Origin: Gammaproteobacteria bacterium
Lineage (GTDB): Bacteria > Pseudomonadota > Gammaproteobacteria > DSM-19610
Assembly (NCBI GenBank): GCA_030621785.1
Contig: JAUXGZ010000003.1
Coordinates: forward strand, 1-51,352
DNA: 51,352 nt
Direction: 5' to 3'
Shown here: piece by piece, positions 51,100-51,352 of the stretch
Layout of the letters: every line of letters begins with the position of its first letter
Position numbering within the stretch: position 1 is the first letter of the stretch
The notes under the pieces: generated by a model
The model's input: only the letters and a program-made list of their open reading frames with translations
The model's database searches: none
Told to the model about the DNA's origin: nothing
Position numbers and translations under genes: made by a program

Positions 51100-51240
51100 A
51101 GGGATGTCGCCGGCACAGCGCCGTGTCGGCACGCTGTTCATCCGAGCGATGAAACGCAGTACATGCACTCTTAAGGAAGGTCTGATTAATTCATTGCGAG
51201 CATCCCCACCCCGCTGCGCGGTCACGAATCAGGGAAGAAC

Positions 51241-51322
51241 TGTAGGGTCGAATTCACTTGTGCCCGGCGCTTTATCGGGTATTCGACCGGTCGAGACTGG
51301 CCGAATAAATTCGGCCCTACAG
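51241..51322. repeat. MITE-like element with about 20-bp terminal inverted repeats
   Basis: tgtagggtcgaattcactt ... ccgaataaattcggccctaca; ends pair as TGTAGGGYCGAATTYA. Confidence 0.7.
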
Positions 51323-51352
51323 GTGTAACCTGTTGCCCGGTGTGCCTTCAAA

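Overview
GC-rich chromosomal window, most likely from a gammaproteobacterium (inferred from gene order: feoABC, ubiC-ubiA, recG-ridA-spoT-rpoZ-gmk-yicC, rph-rdgB-hemW, mrcA/pilMNOPQ-aroK-aroB-dgt-damX). About 45 protein-coding genes are supported. No rRNA, tRNA or CRISPR was seen. The most unusual gene block is at about 0.8-9.8 kb: a tightly packed operon with a secreted coiled-coil protein, three TPR envelope proteins, one TolQ/ExbB/MotA-type channel subunit, two TolR/ExbD subunits, a TonB-like protein with an AgmX/PglI-type C-terminus and a small lipoprotein. Its layout recalls the AglRQS-type motor of Myxococcus gliding, and one of the two ExbD subunits appears to have lost the transmembrane Asp (Asn23 instead). 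Other notable signals are a 196-bp near-perfect inverted repeat upstream of feoABC, two intrinsic terminators overlapping the start of the downstream CDS (aroK and a thermonuclease), an M48-like protein with no HExxH motif, a Ser/Thr kinase-PP2C pair, a dockerin-like secreted protein ending in GPPGPS, an in-frame 24-bp duplication in PBP1a, and several MITE/REP-like elements. Family calls are from reading the translations and were not confirmed by any search.
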